Origin: Chloroflexota bacterium
Lineage (GTDB): Bacteria; Chloroflexota; Dehalococcoidia; GIF9; UBA5629
NCBI GenBank assembly: GCA_026389675.1
Contig: JAPLHJ010000170.1
Span: 1 to 7,496, forward strand
Reading direction: 5' to 3'
DNA: 7,496 nt
Part shown: in pieces, positions 1 through 7,496 of the stretch
Position numbering within the stretch: position 1 is the first letter of the stretch
Layout of the letters: the number at the start of each line of letters is the position of its first letter
Program-made: the position numbers and the translations under genes
Notes under the pieces: model-generated
What the model saw: only the letters and a program-made list of their open reading frames with translations
What the model was told of the DNA's origin: nothing
The model's database searches: none

Positions 1-1
1 A

Positions 2-265
2 CAGGAAGCGCTGATAAATTCCGCCAAGCATGCCAGGGTACCTTCAATGCAGGCTAAAATAGCCTATCTGAAGGATAAAATTGAGGTGAATGTAGTAGAC
101 CGTGGGGAGGGTTTTGACCTGCCGGCGAAAATAAGTTCCCTGCCGAGGGATGGCAAGCTGGGACTGGCGGGCATCGCCGAGAGGGTGCAACTGCTGGGGG
201 GCAGGTTGGAGATCGATACTGGCAAAGGCAAGGGCACCAGTGTTAACGTGGAAATACCGCTGTGA
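2..265 (+). CDS. Sensor histidine kinase, NarL/DegS-type, C-terminal ATPase end (5' truncated by window)
   Basis: This is the last 87 residues of a two-component sensor kinase; the rest lies upstream of the window. The frame is open from base 2 to the TGA at 263-265. It begins directly in the N box, QEALINSAKHARVPS, the form typical of HisKA_3 (NarX/DegS/LiaS-like) kinases. It continues with a G1 box, DRGEGFD at about residues 33-39, and a G2-like segment, GLAGIAER, followed by LLGGRLEID and KGKGTSVNVEIPL, the usual closing strand of the HATPase_c fold. The domain binds ATP and phosphorylates a histidine in the missing dimerisation helix, normally signalling to a LuxR-type response regulator. 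No such regulator follows here: the next gene is convergent, so any partner must be upstream or elsewhere. The ATG at 47 is internal to the N box and is not a start. The subfamily is clear; the input signal cannot be known from this fragment. Confidence 0.9.
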   Translation, partial: QEALINSAKHARVPSMQAKIAYLKDKIEVNVVDRGEGFDLPAKISSLPRDGKLGLAGIAERVQLLGGRLEIDTGKGKGTSVNVEIPL

Positions 266-273
266 ACAAGCAT

Positions 274-356
274 TGTCATGCGAGGCCGCCGCAGCGGCCG
301 CGGCAATCTGTCCCGGGAGGTTAGATTGCTTCGTGACTGCGTTCCTCGAAATGACA
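274..356. repeat. Imperfect palindromic interspersed repeat (REP/MITE-like)
   Basis: The element sits in the gap between two convergent genes. Its outer arms are tgtcat-gcgagg (274-285) and cctcg-aaatgaca (344-356), near reverse complements. The inner arms gcaatct (303-309) and agattgc (323-329) are exact reverse complements around a 13-nt loop that contains cccggg. The stretches in between are GC-rich and pair less well. The design matches, from memory, a widely scattered intergenic palindrome whose intact copies read roughly TGTCATTGCGAGG ... GCAATCT ... AGATTGC ... CCTCGCAATGACA. This copy has lost a base or two in each outer arm, so it looks decayed. It carries no coding sequence. It could be a non-autonomous mobile element or a processed RNA hairpin; the sequence does not decide. 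Confidence 0.7.
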
Positions 357-361
357 TTTTT
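303..361 (+). terminator. Possible rho-independent-like terminator for the histidine kinase
   Basis: The right-hand arm of the palindromic repeat ends at 356 and is followed at once by five T residues (357-361), giving hairpin-then-U-tract order for transcripts coming off the kinase gene at 265. The inner stem (303-309 with 323-329) and the outer arms together can form one long, bulged hairpin. The gap is convergent, so a stop signal is expected here. The T run is short and the stem is imperfect, so this is a weak call. Confidence 0.3.
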
Positions 362-364
362 GGG

Positions 365-2266
<1,902 letters not shown>

Positions 2267-2311
2267 GTTCTAATCTATAGTTAAATACGGTATTAGGAGG
2301 GCGGGCTTTTC

Positions 2312-4921
2312 TTAATCAGGGAATTTAAAACCTTTTTCCGTCAACAGCTTTATACAGGCGTCGACGGCCCTCTCGTCGTAGAGCCTGCCGCGGTTAGCGG
2401 TTATCTCGTCAAGAGCCTTATCCACGCCCAGTGCGGGGCGGTAGGGACGGTGGGATATCATAGCCTCGACGACGTCAGCCACAGCTATGATCCTGGCTTC
2501 CAATACTATATCATCCCCTTTGAGGCCCGCAGGATAGCCCGAGCCATCCATCCTTTCATGGTGCTGGACGACAATATCGGCGATGGGCCAGGGGAACTTG
2601 ATGGCAGCGATAACATCATAGCCTGCGGCGGCGTGCGCCCTGGCCAGTCCCATCTCAAGATCTGTGAGTTTACCAGGCTTGCTGAGAATTTCGGAAGGCA
2701 CATAGATCTTGCCCACGTCGTGCAGCAGGCCGGCCACGCGCAGCGGCTGTTTCCTGGCATCGGGCAACCCCAGTTCATCGGCTATGGCCAGCGCCAGGTG
2801 GGTTACGCGCCTCTGGTGGCCGGCGGTATAGGGGTCACGCAGCTCGCTCATCATGGCTATGGCATCGATGATGCTCTCCAGTGAGGATCCCAACCTTTCC
2901 AGCGCTGACCGGAGCTCCTCTTCGGCCTTCTTGCGCTCGGTTATATCGCGGATAACGCCTTCGATGCCGGCAGGTTGGCCGTTGGCATCGCGGTAGATGT
3001 GGCTGTTAGCAGCAACGGTGATAATCTGTCCATCGGCCCGCCTGAGGTTCACTTCCAGGTCAACGACTTCGCCTTTAGCCTTTATCAACTCAAGTATGCG
3101 CGCCCTCTCCCCGGGGTTCGCGTATATATCACGGGCCAGGTTCTTGCCGATGACCTGCTCGACCGATTCCACGCCCAGCATGCGGGTTATCGCCGGGCTG
3201 ACCAGGGTGATTATTCCTTCATTATTTGTGCGGTAGAGCACGTCGTGCATATTTTCCACCACTGTGCGGTATTTCGTTTCGCTCTCAATCAGTAGTTTTT
3301 CCAGCTGCTTGCGCCCGGTGATATCCTCGGCAATGCCGTAGACGCCGATTATTTGTCCATCAACGATGATCGGGGTGCTGGTGATATGGATATCGATCCT
3401 CCTGCCGTCCTTCGCTATCATAACAGCCTCGTAGGATTGGGGTTCCCCGTTGAGTGCCCTGGCGTAATTGCGTTTAACGGTCTCCAGGTATTCGGCTGCC
3501 ATCACATCGGCGAAACCCATCTTGCCGATATCTTCTTCCGAGTAGCCTGATATCCGTAAAGCCGCAGCGTTGACGCTGGTGTAGTTCCCCTGCCGGTCGA
3601 GCGCATAAACCATGGCGGGGTTGTGCTGGAAGAGCGAACGGTAGCGCTGCTCGCTTCCCTTCAGGGCAGTTTCCGCTAGCTTTAACTGCGTGATATCTTG
3701 GATCACCACGCTGAACCCGGTCAGGTGGTCACCTGTTTTTAATGGGTTGGGCGTGGTGAAAAGCCATATAGTGCTGCCGTCCTTGCGCACTCCCCGGAAC
3801 TCCAGGGTGGGTAACGTTTTGGAACTTATTACGGCTTCAAAGAAATCTCTGGCAATCCTCTCTCGTTCATCAGGGTGTATGAAGTCCAGGAATTGCTTTC
3901 CCAGCACTTCGTCCCGGCTGTAGCCATACATATCGCACAACCTATCGTTGACGAATATAAGGGTGCCTGCTTCATCAGCAATTGCGATACCTGAAGCTGA
4001 CGTATCCACTATGCTGCGGTACTTGGCCTCGCTCTGCACGATTTGATTTTCCATCTGCTTGCGCAGCGTGATGTCGCGCTGTACCGCGATAACCAGTTTA
4101 TCACCGGCCAGTCCCGCCAGGCGCAAATGGGTATCCACGATAAATGTGGAGCCGTCTTTGCGGATATGTATCGCCTCGGAGGATAATTCCCCCTTTTCCA
4201 GCAGTTGCCGGTGGCGTTCTTCCAGCCCGGGCAGTTCCTCAATCGGGACCAGTTGGCGCATGTTCATGGCCAGCATCTCATCCAAGCTGAAACCGCGAAT
4301 GCTGCAGGAGGTCTGGTTGGCATAGATGATTTTGCCGTCCAGGTCGTAGGCTATGATTGAATCGTAGGCTGAATCGAGCAGGGCCGCCCGCCGTTGGATG
4401 TCTTTCTCGGCTTTCACCCTGTCGGTAACATCGCGGGACAGCCCGCGCAGGCCGATTATCTCGCCCTTTTGGTTGCGCAAAGGGTAAATGGAATCCTCGA
4501 GGTAAATCCGGCTGCCGTCCTTGCGTATATTGCTCATTGGAAACCAGCGGCGGGGGATACCCGTGTTGAATACGCTGGAATAGGCTTCGACAATCCTCCT
4601 CCTTTCCTCGGGCGGCGTGTAAGCCTTGTAGTTAAGGCCGAGCAGCTCTTCCCGCGAGTAGCCGGACTGGTGGCAGACCACATCGTTGAAGAAGGTGTAA
4701 TTGCCCTTGGTGTCCAATTCGTAGTAGGCCTCGTCCATCTCCTCGAGTATGGTGCTGTACTTCTCCTCGCTGCGGCGCAGGGCCTCCTCGGCCTGCAGGC
4801 GGGCAGTGACATCGCTGACGAAATTCAACGTGGCCGGCCTGCCCTCCCATTCAATGGTTACGGCGCTTAACTCTATCCAGATAACCTGCCCATCCTTCCT
4901 GACAACCCTATAATTGTTCAT
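2312..4921 (-). CDS. C-terminal piece of split sensor: PAS x5 plus HD-GYP c-di-GMP phosphodiesterase (869 aa)
   Basis: This is the output half of a split multi-PAS protein. HD-GYP domains hydrolyse cyclic di-GMP; PAS domains sense redox state, gases or small ligands. Residues 1-46 are only the rear half of a PAS domain (YRVVRKDG, then IEWEGRPATLNF). Five full PAS/S-box units follow at about 51-170, 175-288, 296-416, 423-540 and 547-665, each closing with a D(I/V)T motif and a helical linker. HD-GYP spans about 683-869 and keeps its signatures: RDPYTAGHQRRV, LLHDVGKI with H734/D735, KPGKLT, H763, VVQHHERMDGSGYP (788-797 region), ARIIAVAD and RPYRPAL. It therefore looks catalytically competent. 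There is no membrane helix, signal peptide, GGDEF or kinase domain. The ATG at 4921 is the first start available in this frame, but the frame is open back to a stop at 5090-5092 and the upstream codons encode the middle of the PAS domain. The N-terminus is therefore a product of the break, not a natural one. Confidence 0.9.
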   Translation of the reverse strand: MNNYRVVRKDGQVIWIELSAVTIEWEGRPATLNFVSDVTARLQAEEALRRSEEKYSTILEEMDEAYYELDTKGNYTFFNDVVCHQSGYSREELLGLNYKAYTPPEERRRIVEAYSSVFNTGIPRRWFPMSNIRKDGSRIYLEDSIYPLRNQKGEIIGLRGLSRDVTDRVKAEKDIQRRAALLDSAYDSIIAYDLDGKIIYANQTSCSIRGFSLDEMLAMNMRQLVPIEELPGLEERHRQLLEKGELSSEAIHIRKDGSTFIVDTHLRLAGLAGDKLVIAVQRDITLRKQMENQIVQSEAKYRSIVDTSASGIAIADEAGTLIFVNDRLCDMYGYSRDEVLGKQFLDFIHPDERERIARDFFEAVISSKTLPTLEFRGVRKDGSTIWLFTTPNPLKTGDHLTGFSVVIQDITQLKLAETALKGSEQRYRSLFQHNPAMVYALDRQGNYTSVNAAALRISGYSEEDIGKMGFADVMAAEYLETVKRNYARALNGEPQSYEAVMIAKDGRRIDIHITSTPIIVDGQIIGVYGIAEDITGRKQLEKLLIESETKYRTVVENMHDVLYRTNNEGIITLVSPAITRMLGVESVEQVIGKNLARDIYANPGERARILELIKAKGEVVDLEVNLRRADGQIITVAANSHIYRDANGQPAGIEGVIRDITERKKAEEELRSALERLGSSLESIIDAIAMMSELRDPYTAGHQRRVTHLALAIADELGLPDARKQPLRVAGLLHDVGKIYVPSEILSKPGKLTDLEMGLARAHAAAGYDVIAAIKFPWPIADIVVQHHERMDGSGYPAGLKGDDIVLEARIIAVADVVEAMISHRPYRPALGVDKALDEITANRGRLYDERAVDACIKLLTEKGFKFPD

Positions 4922-4932
4922 GCCGGGGATGA

Positions 4933-4942
4933 CCTCACCTTT
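4933..4942 (-). promoter_or_regulatory. Shine-Dalgarno-like AAAGGTGAGG ahead of the internal ATG at 4921
   Basis: On the minus strand AAAGGTGAGG ends 11 nt before the ATG at 4921. It could allow separate translation of the C-terminal PAS-HD-GYP piece. The spacing is longer than ideal, and the bases also encode ordinary PAS residues (LKGEV), so the match may be accidental. It matters only because it is the best candidate for rescuing HD-GYP expression after the frameshift. Confidence 0.25.
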
Positions 4943-5040
4943 CAGCCTGCGCTGGTGACGCTCAATAACAACCGGCAGGTCATCGGGGTGTGTTACCTCG
5001 GCGAAAGGCTTGCCGATAAGCTCTTCACGCGTATATCCCG

Positions 5041-5056
5041 TTACCTCGCTGGCTCG
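5041..5056 (-). other. Frameshift/deletion junction inside PAS3
   Basis: Reading down the minus strand, the upstream frame gives YRLLVESANE and then runs into PAR-stop (TAA at 5043-5041). The next frame, over the same bases, reads ASEVTGYTREEL, the normal second part of a PAS domain. Compared with the neighbouring PAS2 (GEAIIVAQDG through LANQNTSDMTGY), about 16 residues carrying the first core strands are absent. The unit length from SEEK to SEEK is 372 nt for PAS2 and 323 nt for PAS3, a difference of 49 nt with no other gap needed. So 49 nt have been lost, and since 49 is not divisible by 3 the frame shifts. Confidence 0.85.
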
Positions 5057-6582
5057 TTGGCGCTTTCCACCAGGAGGCGGTATTTCTCCTCACTCTGCCT
5101 GAGCGCCTCCTCGGCAAGCTTGCGCTTTGTGATATCGGTAAGGAAATCCAGTGTGGCTGGCCTGCTTTCCCATTCTATCCTTACCGCCCGTATCTCTACC
5201 CAGCCCACACTGCCATCTTTGTTAACCACGCGGAACGGGTAGACTTGCTCGAAGGCTTCACCATTGAGGCGGCGCAGGTGCCTTTCCACAACCATCTGCC
5301 GGTCATCCGGGTGGATGAGGTTTATGAAGGAGATTGACAGCAGCTCCTCTCTGCTGTAACCGGTCATGTCAGAGGTATTCTGGTTGGCGAGTTTTAGCAG
5401 ACCGTCCTGTGCCACGATGATGGCCTCGCCGGCGTTTTCTACTACCAGGCGGTATTTCTCCTCGCTGGCCTGCAGCGCCTGCCTGGAGGCAATGCGGTCG
5501 ATGATAACGCCGATATCGGCAGCAATGGCTTCCAGCGAATCACGGACGACGGCGGGCATGCTATGCTCTGTATGAGAGAAGATGCCAAGACTGGCTATGA
5601 CCCGCTCTTGGAACAGCACAGGTATGGTTGCATCGAAGGTAATGCCCTCAGGCTTTAGCTGCTCGTCAAAGGGTGGTGTGAATTCCTTGGCCTTAGCATA
5701 TAAAGGGCTACCCTTTTTGATAAGGCGGGCATCTGCGGAATCAGCTTTCAGCACCGAGTAATGCTCCAGCAAATATGCCGAGCCGCCGTGGTAACACGCG
5801 GCTTTGAAATCCCCGCTTTTTTCATCCAGAACATAGATGACGCCCAGATCGAAGCTGGAGATATCAATTGCCGCCGCCAGGCAATGCTTGAGCGCCATCT
5901 CCATGTCTATGTGGCCGGCCAGCTTTAAGGCCAGGTCGCGGCGTATCCTTCCCCTGGCCTCGGACTGGCGGTGCTCGGTGATATCCACGCAGGCGCCGAC
6001 AGAGCGGACGATCCCGCCTTCCGCATCGCGGATTACCAAACCGCGGTCGATCCAGTTGCGGAATGAACCATCCTTACGGATAATACGGTATTCCACATTG
6101 TACGGTTCCCCGGTTTCGGCATGTCTGTTGAGTGCTGCCATGACGCGGTCGTGGTCATCCGGGTGCAGTGCGTTTTCCCAGGCTTCCAGCGTGCGTGGGA
6201 ATTTTCCAGCCGGGTAACCGAGCATGGCGTCGATATCGCCGTACCATTCCACGTGGTCGCTGCCGATATCCCAATCCCAGACGATGTCGGTGGTGCTCTG
6301 CACGGCCTTGCGGAATAACTCCTCGCTCTGCCGCAGCGCCTCCTCAACACTTCTACTACCTGTTATCTCCGCCTCGAGATCCTGTATCCTTTTCTCGAGC
6401 TCTTGTATCAGGCTATGGTTAAATAGATTACCCTGGGCGTCCTTCCCTGCCTGATGCCTGCGTCCGCGCTTTTTAGGCGGGGGCGGGACAACGGGCAACT
6501 CTGCCGGCAGTGCTTTCATCACTGGCCCCGTTGCCTTTCTTCTGCGTGGCACTGAAGCTTTCGGTTTCTTTTTTTCAGTCAC
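5041..6582 (-). CDS. N-terminal piece of split sensor: PAS-GAF-PAS protein (513 aa)
   Basis: This is the sensory front end of the split protein, with no output domain of its own. Residues 1-50 are basic and proline-rich (KKKPK, PPPPKKRGRR) and look disordered. Residues 57-85 form a charged helix, probably coiled coil. PAS1 covers about 86-205 (WDWDIGSDHVEWYGD, HPDDHDRV, RKDGSFRNW, VDITEHR), of the PAS_3 type. A GAF domain covers about 210-365 (LGVIYVLDEKSGDFKAACY, DATIPVLFQERVIASLGIF). PAS2 covers 373-493. The frame then enters PAS3 (SEEKYRLLVESANE) and stops after three aberrant residues. The start is GTG at 6582-6580; no ATG, GTG or TTG lies in frame just upstream, and the Shine-Dalgarno is weak (gag in cgagtaag). 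There are no membrane segments, so it should be cytoplasmic. Alone it could at most act as a dimerising sensor or decoy; originally it was surely one protein with the downstream PAS-HD-GYP piece. Confidence 0.88.
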   Translation of the reverse strand: MTEKKKPKASVPRRRKATGPVMKALPAELPVVPPPPKKRGRRHQAGKDAQGNLFNHSLIQELEKRIQDLEAEITGSRSVEEALRQSEELFRKAVQSTTDIVWDWDIGSDHVEWYGDIDAMLGYPAGKFPRTLEAWENALHPDDHDRVMAALNRHAETGEPYNVEYRIIRKDGSFRNWIDRGLVIRDAEGGIVRSVGACVDITEHRQSEARGRIRRDLALKLAGHIDMEMALKHCLAAAIDISSFDLGVIYVLDEKSGDFKAACYHGGSAYLLEHYSVLKADSADARLIKKGSPLYAKAKEFTPPFDEQLKPEGITFDATIPVLFQERVIASLGIFSHTEHSMPAVVRDSLEAIAADIGVIIDRIASRQALQASEEKYRLVVENAGEAIIVAQDGLLKLANQNTSDMTGYSREELLSISFINLIHPDDRQMVVERHLRRLNGEAFEQVYPFRVVNKDGSVGWVEIRAVRIEWESRPATLDFLTDITKRKLAEEALRQSEEKYRLLVESANEPAR

Positions 6583-6607
6583 ATCACTTACTCGTAATCC
6601 CCTATAT

Positions 6608-6634
6608 ATTCTATGTATTGCCAGGTTGTGTCAA
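6608..6634 (-). promoter_or_regulatory. Candidate sigma70-type promoter for the PAS/HD-GYP gene
   Basis: On the minus strand a perfect TTGACA (6634-6629) is followed after 15 nt by TAGAAT (6613-6608), five of six matches to TATAAT. The 15-nt spacer is shorter than the usual 17, which lowers confidence; GAATAT at spacing 17 is a poorer hexamer. Transcription would begin near 6601, leaving a leader of about 20 nt before the GTG at 6582. It would also serve glgB if the 45-bp gap before that gene is read through. Confidence 0.4.
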
Positions 6635-6708
6635 GTCAGGCCGTATTTATAAAAGCAGTATTATTTATTGCATTTTCTCGTGTAAACCGCGGCGGCCTGC
6701 ATATGTTA

Positions 6709-6717
6709 TGTTATAAT
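6709..6717 (+). promoter_or_regulatory. Extended -10 promoter for the PAC2-family gene
   Basis: TGTTATAAT gives the extended -10 element (TG, one base, then a perfect TATAAT at 6712-6717). No recognisable -35 hexamer lies 17 nt upstream (a GC-rich gcggcg is there), which is normal for extended -10 promoters. Transcription would start near 6724, giving a leader of only about 15 nt before the ATG at 6739. It lies in the 156-bp divergent region shared with the PAS gene. Confidence 0.5.
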
Positions 6718-6729
6718 AATTTTACATGT

Positions 6730-6736
6730 GGGGGAG
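6730..6736 (+). promoter_or_regulatory. Ribosome binding site GGGGGAG, unusually close to the start
   Basis: GGGGGAG is the only purine-rich site before the ATG at 6739, and just two bases (tt) separate them, less than the usual 5-9. Protein homology still supports this ATG: the next in-frame one (6784) would remove the first residues of the PAC2 fold, starting just ahead of the SWPGIGNVG motif. Confidence 0.45.
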
Positions 6737-6738
6737 TT

Positions 6739-7496
6739 ATGGCTATCAAGTATATTAAAGAGCCTGAGTTAATTGACCCCGTGATGATTGCCAGCTGGCC
6801 TGGCATCGGCAATGTCGGGATGATCGCGGTGGACGTACTGCGCAGGGTAATGCGGGCCGAGATGATGGCCTACATCGAGCCGCAGGATTTTTTCTATCCC
6901 AGCAGGGTTATCATCCGCAGCGGTGAACTGGTGGAACTCGGCTTCCCTTCCAGCGAATTCTATTTCGCGCGTAACGAAAGGCATGACCTGATTTTTTTCG
7001 TGGGGGAGGAGCAGCCGGCTGAAGGGGGAGGAGTCTATGCAACGGGCAGTAAGGCCTATGCCATGGCCAACCTGGTGCTGGACGTGGCTCAGAAATGCGG
7101 CTGCAAGCGCGTTTATACTTCGGGGGCTGCGGTGACGCCCATGCACCACACGGCGAGGTCGCGTGTCTGGGCCGTGCCGAATTGCGCGGAGCTTTTACCG
7201 GAATTTAAGAAGTATGATAATGCTGTGCTGATGTCCGACGTCGAGGGCCGGGGTGGAGAGGGCAACATTACGGGACTAAACGGCCTGCTGCTGGGCATAG
7301 CGCGCCGGCGCGGCCTGGAGGCTGTCTGCGTTATGGGAGAAATACCCGTTTACCTGCAGGGCTTTCCCTTCCCTTACCCCAAGGGTTCCAAGTCTGTGCT
7401 GGAGGTGCTGGCCGCTGCCCTCGGCATGTGGATAGATATGGAGCGGATCGACCTTATGGCGCAGGACAGCGAAAATGAGCTGACCGGCCTGTATAA
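6739..7496 (+). CDS. PAC2-family (proteasome assembly chaperone 2-like) protein, 3' truncated by window
   Basis: The frame is open from the ATG to the window edge, 252 residues and still running. Family features are clear: SWPGIGNVG at residues 19-27, a central YTSGAAVTP-type segment, GLNGLLLGIARRRG at about 179-192, then VCVMGEIPVY at 197-206 and PKGSKSVLEVLAAALGM, where the conserved GLLLG, GE.P and P..S.AVLE-like elements occur. PAC2 proteins in eukaryotes help to assemble the proteasome alpha ring; prokaryotic members (DUF75, archaea, actinobacteria, Chloroflexota) have no settled function, so a proteasome role should not be assumed. Nothing proteasome-related is in the window. The protein is soluble, with no signal peptide or membrane helix. 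It is divergent from the PAS/HD-GYP gene with 156 bp between starts, which does not itself imply a shared function. The final end and any downstream operon partners are not visible. Confidence 0.9.
   Translation, partial: MAIKYIKEPELIDPVMIASWPGIGNVGMIAVDVLRRVMRAEMMAYIEPQDFFYPSRVIIRSGELVELGFPSSEFYFARNERHDLIFFVGEEQPAEGGGVYATGSKAYAMANLVLDVAQKCGCKRVYTSGAAVTPMHHTARSRVWAVPNCAELLPEFKKYDNAVLMSDVEGRGGEGNITGLNGLLLGIARRRGLEAVCVMGEIPVYLQGFPFPYPKGSKSVLEVLAAALGMWIDMERIDLMAQDSENELTGLY

Larger units (their letters stand above)
4771..5466 (-). repeat. Tandem PAS2/PAS3 duplication
   Basis: PAS2 (5466-5095) and the remaining PAS3 (5094-4772) are sister modules. They share the order HPDD, ERHxRRLxGE, RVVxKDG, IEWExRPATL, then (F)xxD(I/V)T and AEEAL(R)xSEEKY at the same spacing, and the DNA is also clearly similar. 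This is much closer than either is to the other PAS units, which suggests a relatively late internal duplication. A linker segment at 5086-5112 is also nearly repeated at 6319-6345 (24 of 27 bases by eye), where both encode EEALRQSEE. Such repeats favour unequal recombination or replication slippage, and can also confuse assembly. Confidence 0.75.
2312..6582 (-). pseudogene. Ancestral full-length multi-PAS/GAF/HD-GYP gene, now frameshifted
   Basis: This entry joins the two coding pieces. The intact parent would read PAS1-GAF-PAS2-PAS3-PAS4-PAS5-PAS6-PAS7-PAS8-HD-GYP, about 1,440 residues once the missing 49 nt are restored. Three things support unity: PAS3 is shared between the two pieces with its halves meeting at the junction, the linker style (EEALRQSEEKYR) is the same throughout, and there is no promoter-like gap between them. 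Both halves keep clean, family-like protein sequence with no further stops, so the break is either very recent, tolerated, or an assembly error. Whether to call it a pseudogene or two functional genes cannot be settled from the sequence; the HD-GYP half could still be active if it is translated. Confidence 0.65.

Noticed and set aside
2267..2311. Possible terminator or separate promoter between the HD-GYP gene and glgB
   Set aside because: I found no stem of useful length followed by a T run, and the TATAGA near the glgB start has no matching -35, so neither was annotated.
2450..2884. 144-codon plus-strand open frame opposite the HD-GYP domain
   Set aside because: It is antisense to the conserved HD and GYP motifs, with no start signal or recognisable domain.
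4394..4870. 158-codon plus-strand open frame opposite the PAS array
   Set aside because: It is antisense to a full PAS domain; long antisense frames are expected in this codon composition.
5041..5092. Programmed ribosomal frameshift joining the two sensor pieces
   Set aside because: There is no slippery heptamer such as A AAA AAG and no clear downstream hairpin, and about 16 residues of the PAS core are physically missing. Slippage would not restore a normal domain, so a deletion explains it better.
2312..6582. Recurrent short DNA similarities, such as the repeated ctgccgtccttgcg, considered as a CRISPR-like or regulatory repeat
   Set aside because: They correspond to the RKDGS and EEALRQSEEKY motifs of successive PAS units and are explained by domain repetition in the protein.
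6769..7149. 126-codon minus-strand open frame inside the PAC2 gene
   Set aside because: The plus strand carries clear PAC2 motifs over the whole stretch, and the antisense protein has no family features.

Overview
The window looks like an ordinary chromosomal stretch of an uncultured bacterium of moderately high GC. My best guess is Chloroflexota, near Dehalococcoidia or a related lineage. The guess rests on three things together: a PAC2-family protein, a soluble multi-PAS protein ending in HD-GYP, and a palindromic repeat of the 'TGTCATTGCGAGG ... GCAATCT / AGATTGC ... CCTCG..ATGACA' type. None of these is diagnostic, so the taxonomy is only an inference. I see no phage, transposase, CRISPR array, tRNA or rRNA.

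Layout. Positions 1-265 (+) hold the 3' end of a NarL/DegS-type sensor histidine kinase. Positions 266-364 are a short convergent gap filled almost entirely by an imperfect palindromic repeat. Positions 365-2266 (-) encode the glycogen branching enzyme GlgB. Only 45 bp upstream of glgB, on the same strand, is a long sensory gene at 2312-6582 (-). It encodes PAS-GAF-PAS-PAS(broken)-PAS-PAS-PAS-PAS-PAS-HD-GYP with no membrane segment. It is now in two reading frames: 6582-5041, an N-terminal PAS-GAF-PAS piece starting at GTG, and 4921-2312, a C-terminal piece of five PAS domains plus an intact-looking HD-GYP domain. A 156-bp divergent promoter region (6583-6738) separates it from a PAC2-family gene (6739-7496, +) that runs off the window.

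The most informative observation is the break in the third PAS domain. The frame changes exactly where PAS3 loses its early core. The PAS2 repeat period is 372 nt and the PAS3 period is 323 nt, so 49 nt are missing. Because 49 is not a multiple of 3, the loss shifts the frame. The gene was evidently one continuous reading frame of roughly 1,440 codons before this event, or still is if the assembly is wrong here.

Functionally, the HD-GYP protein should degrade cyclic di-GMP in response to cytoplasmic signals, and glgB may be co-transcribed behind it. That would place a glycogen-branching step next to a second-messenger hydrolase, but co-regulation is an inference. I found no convincing new multi-gene system. 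The interesting points are the broken sensor gene, the palindromic element, and the unexplained neighbourhood of GlgB and PAC2.
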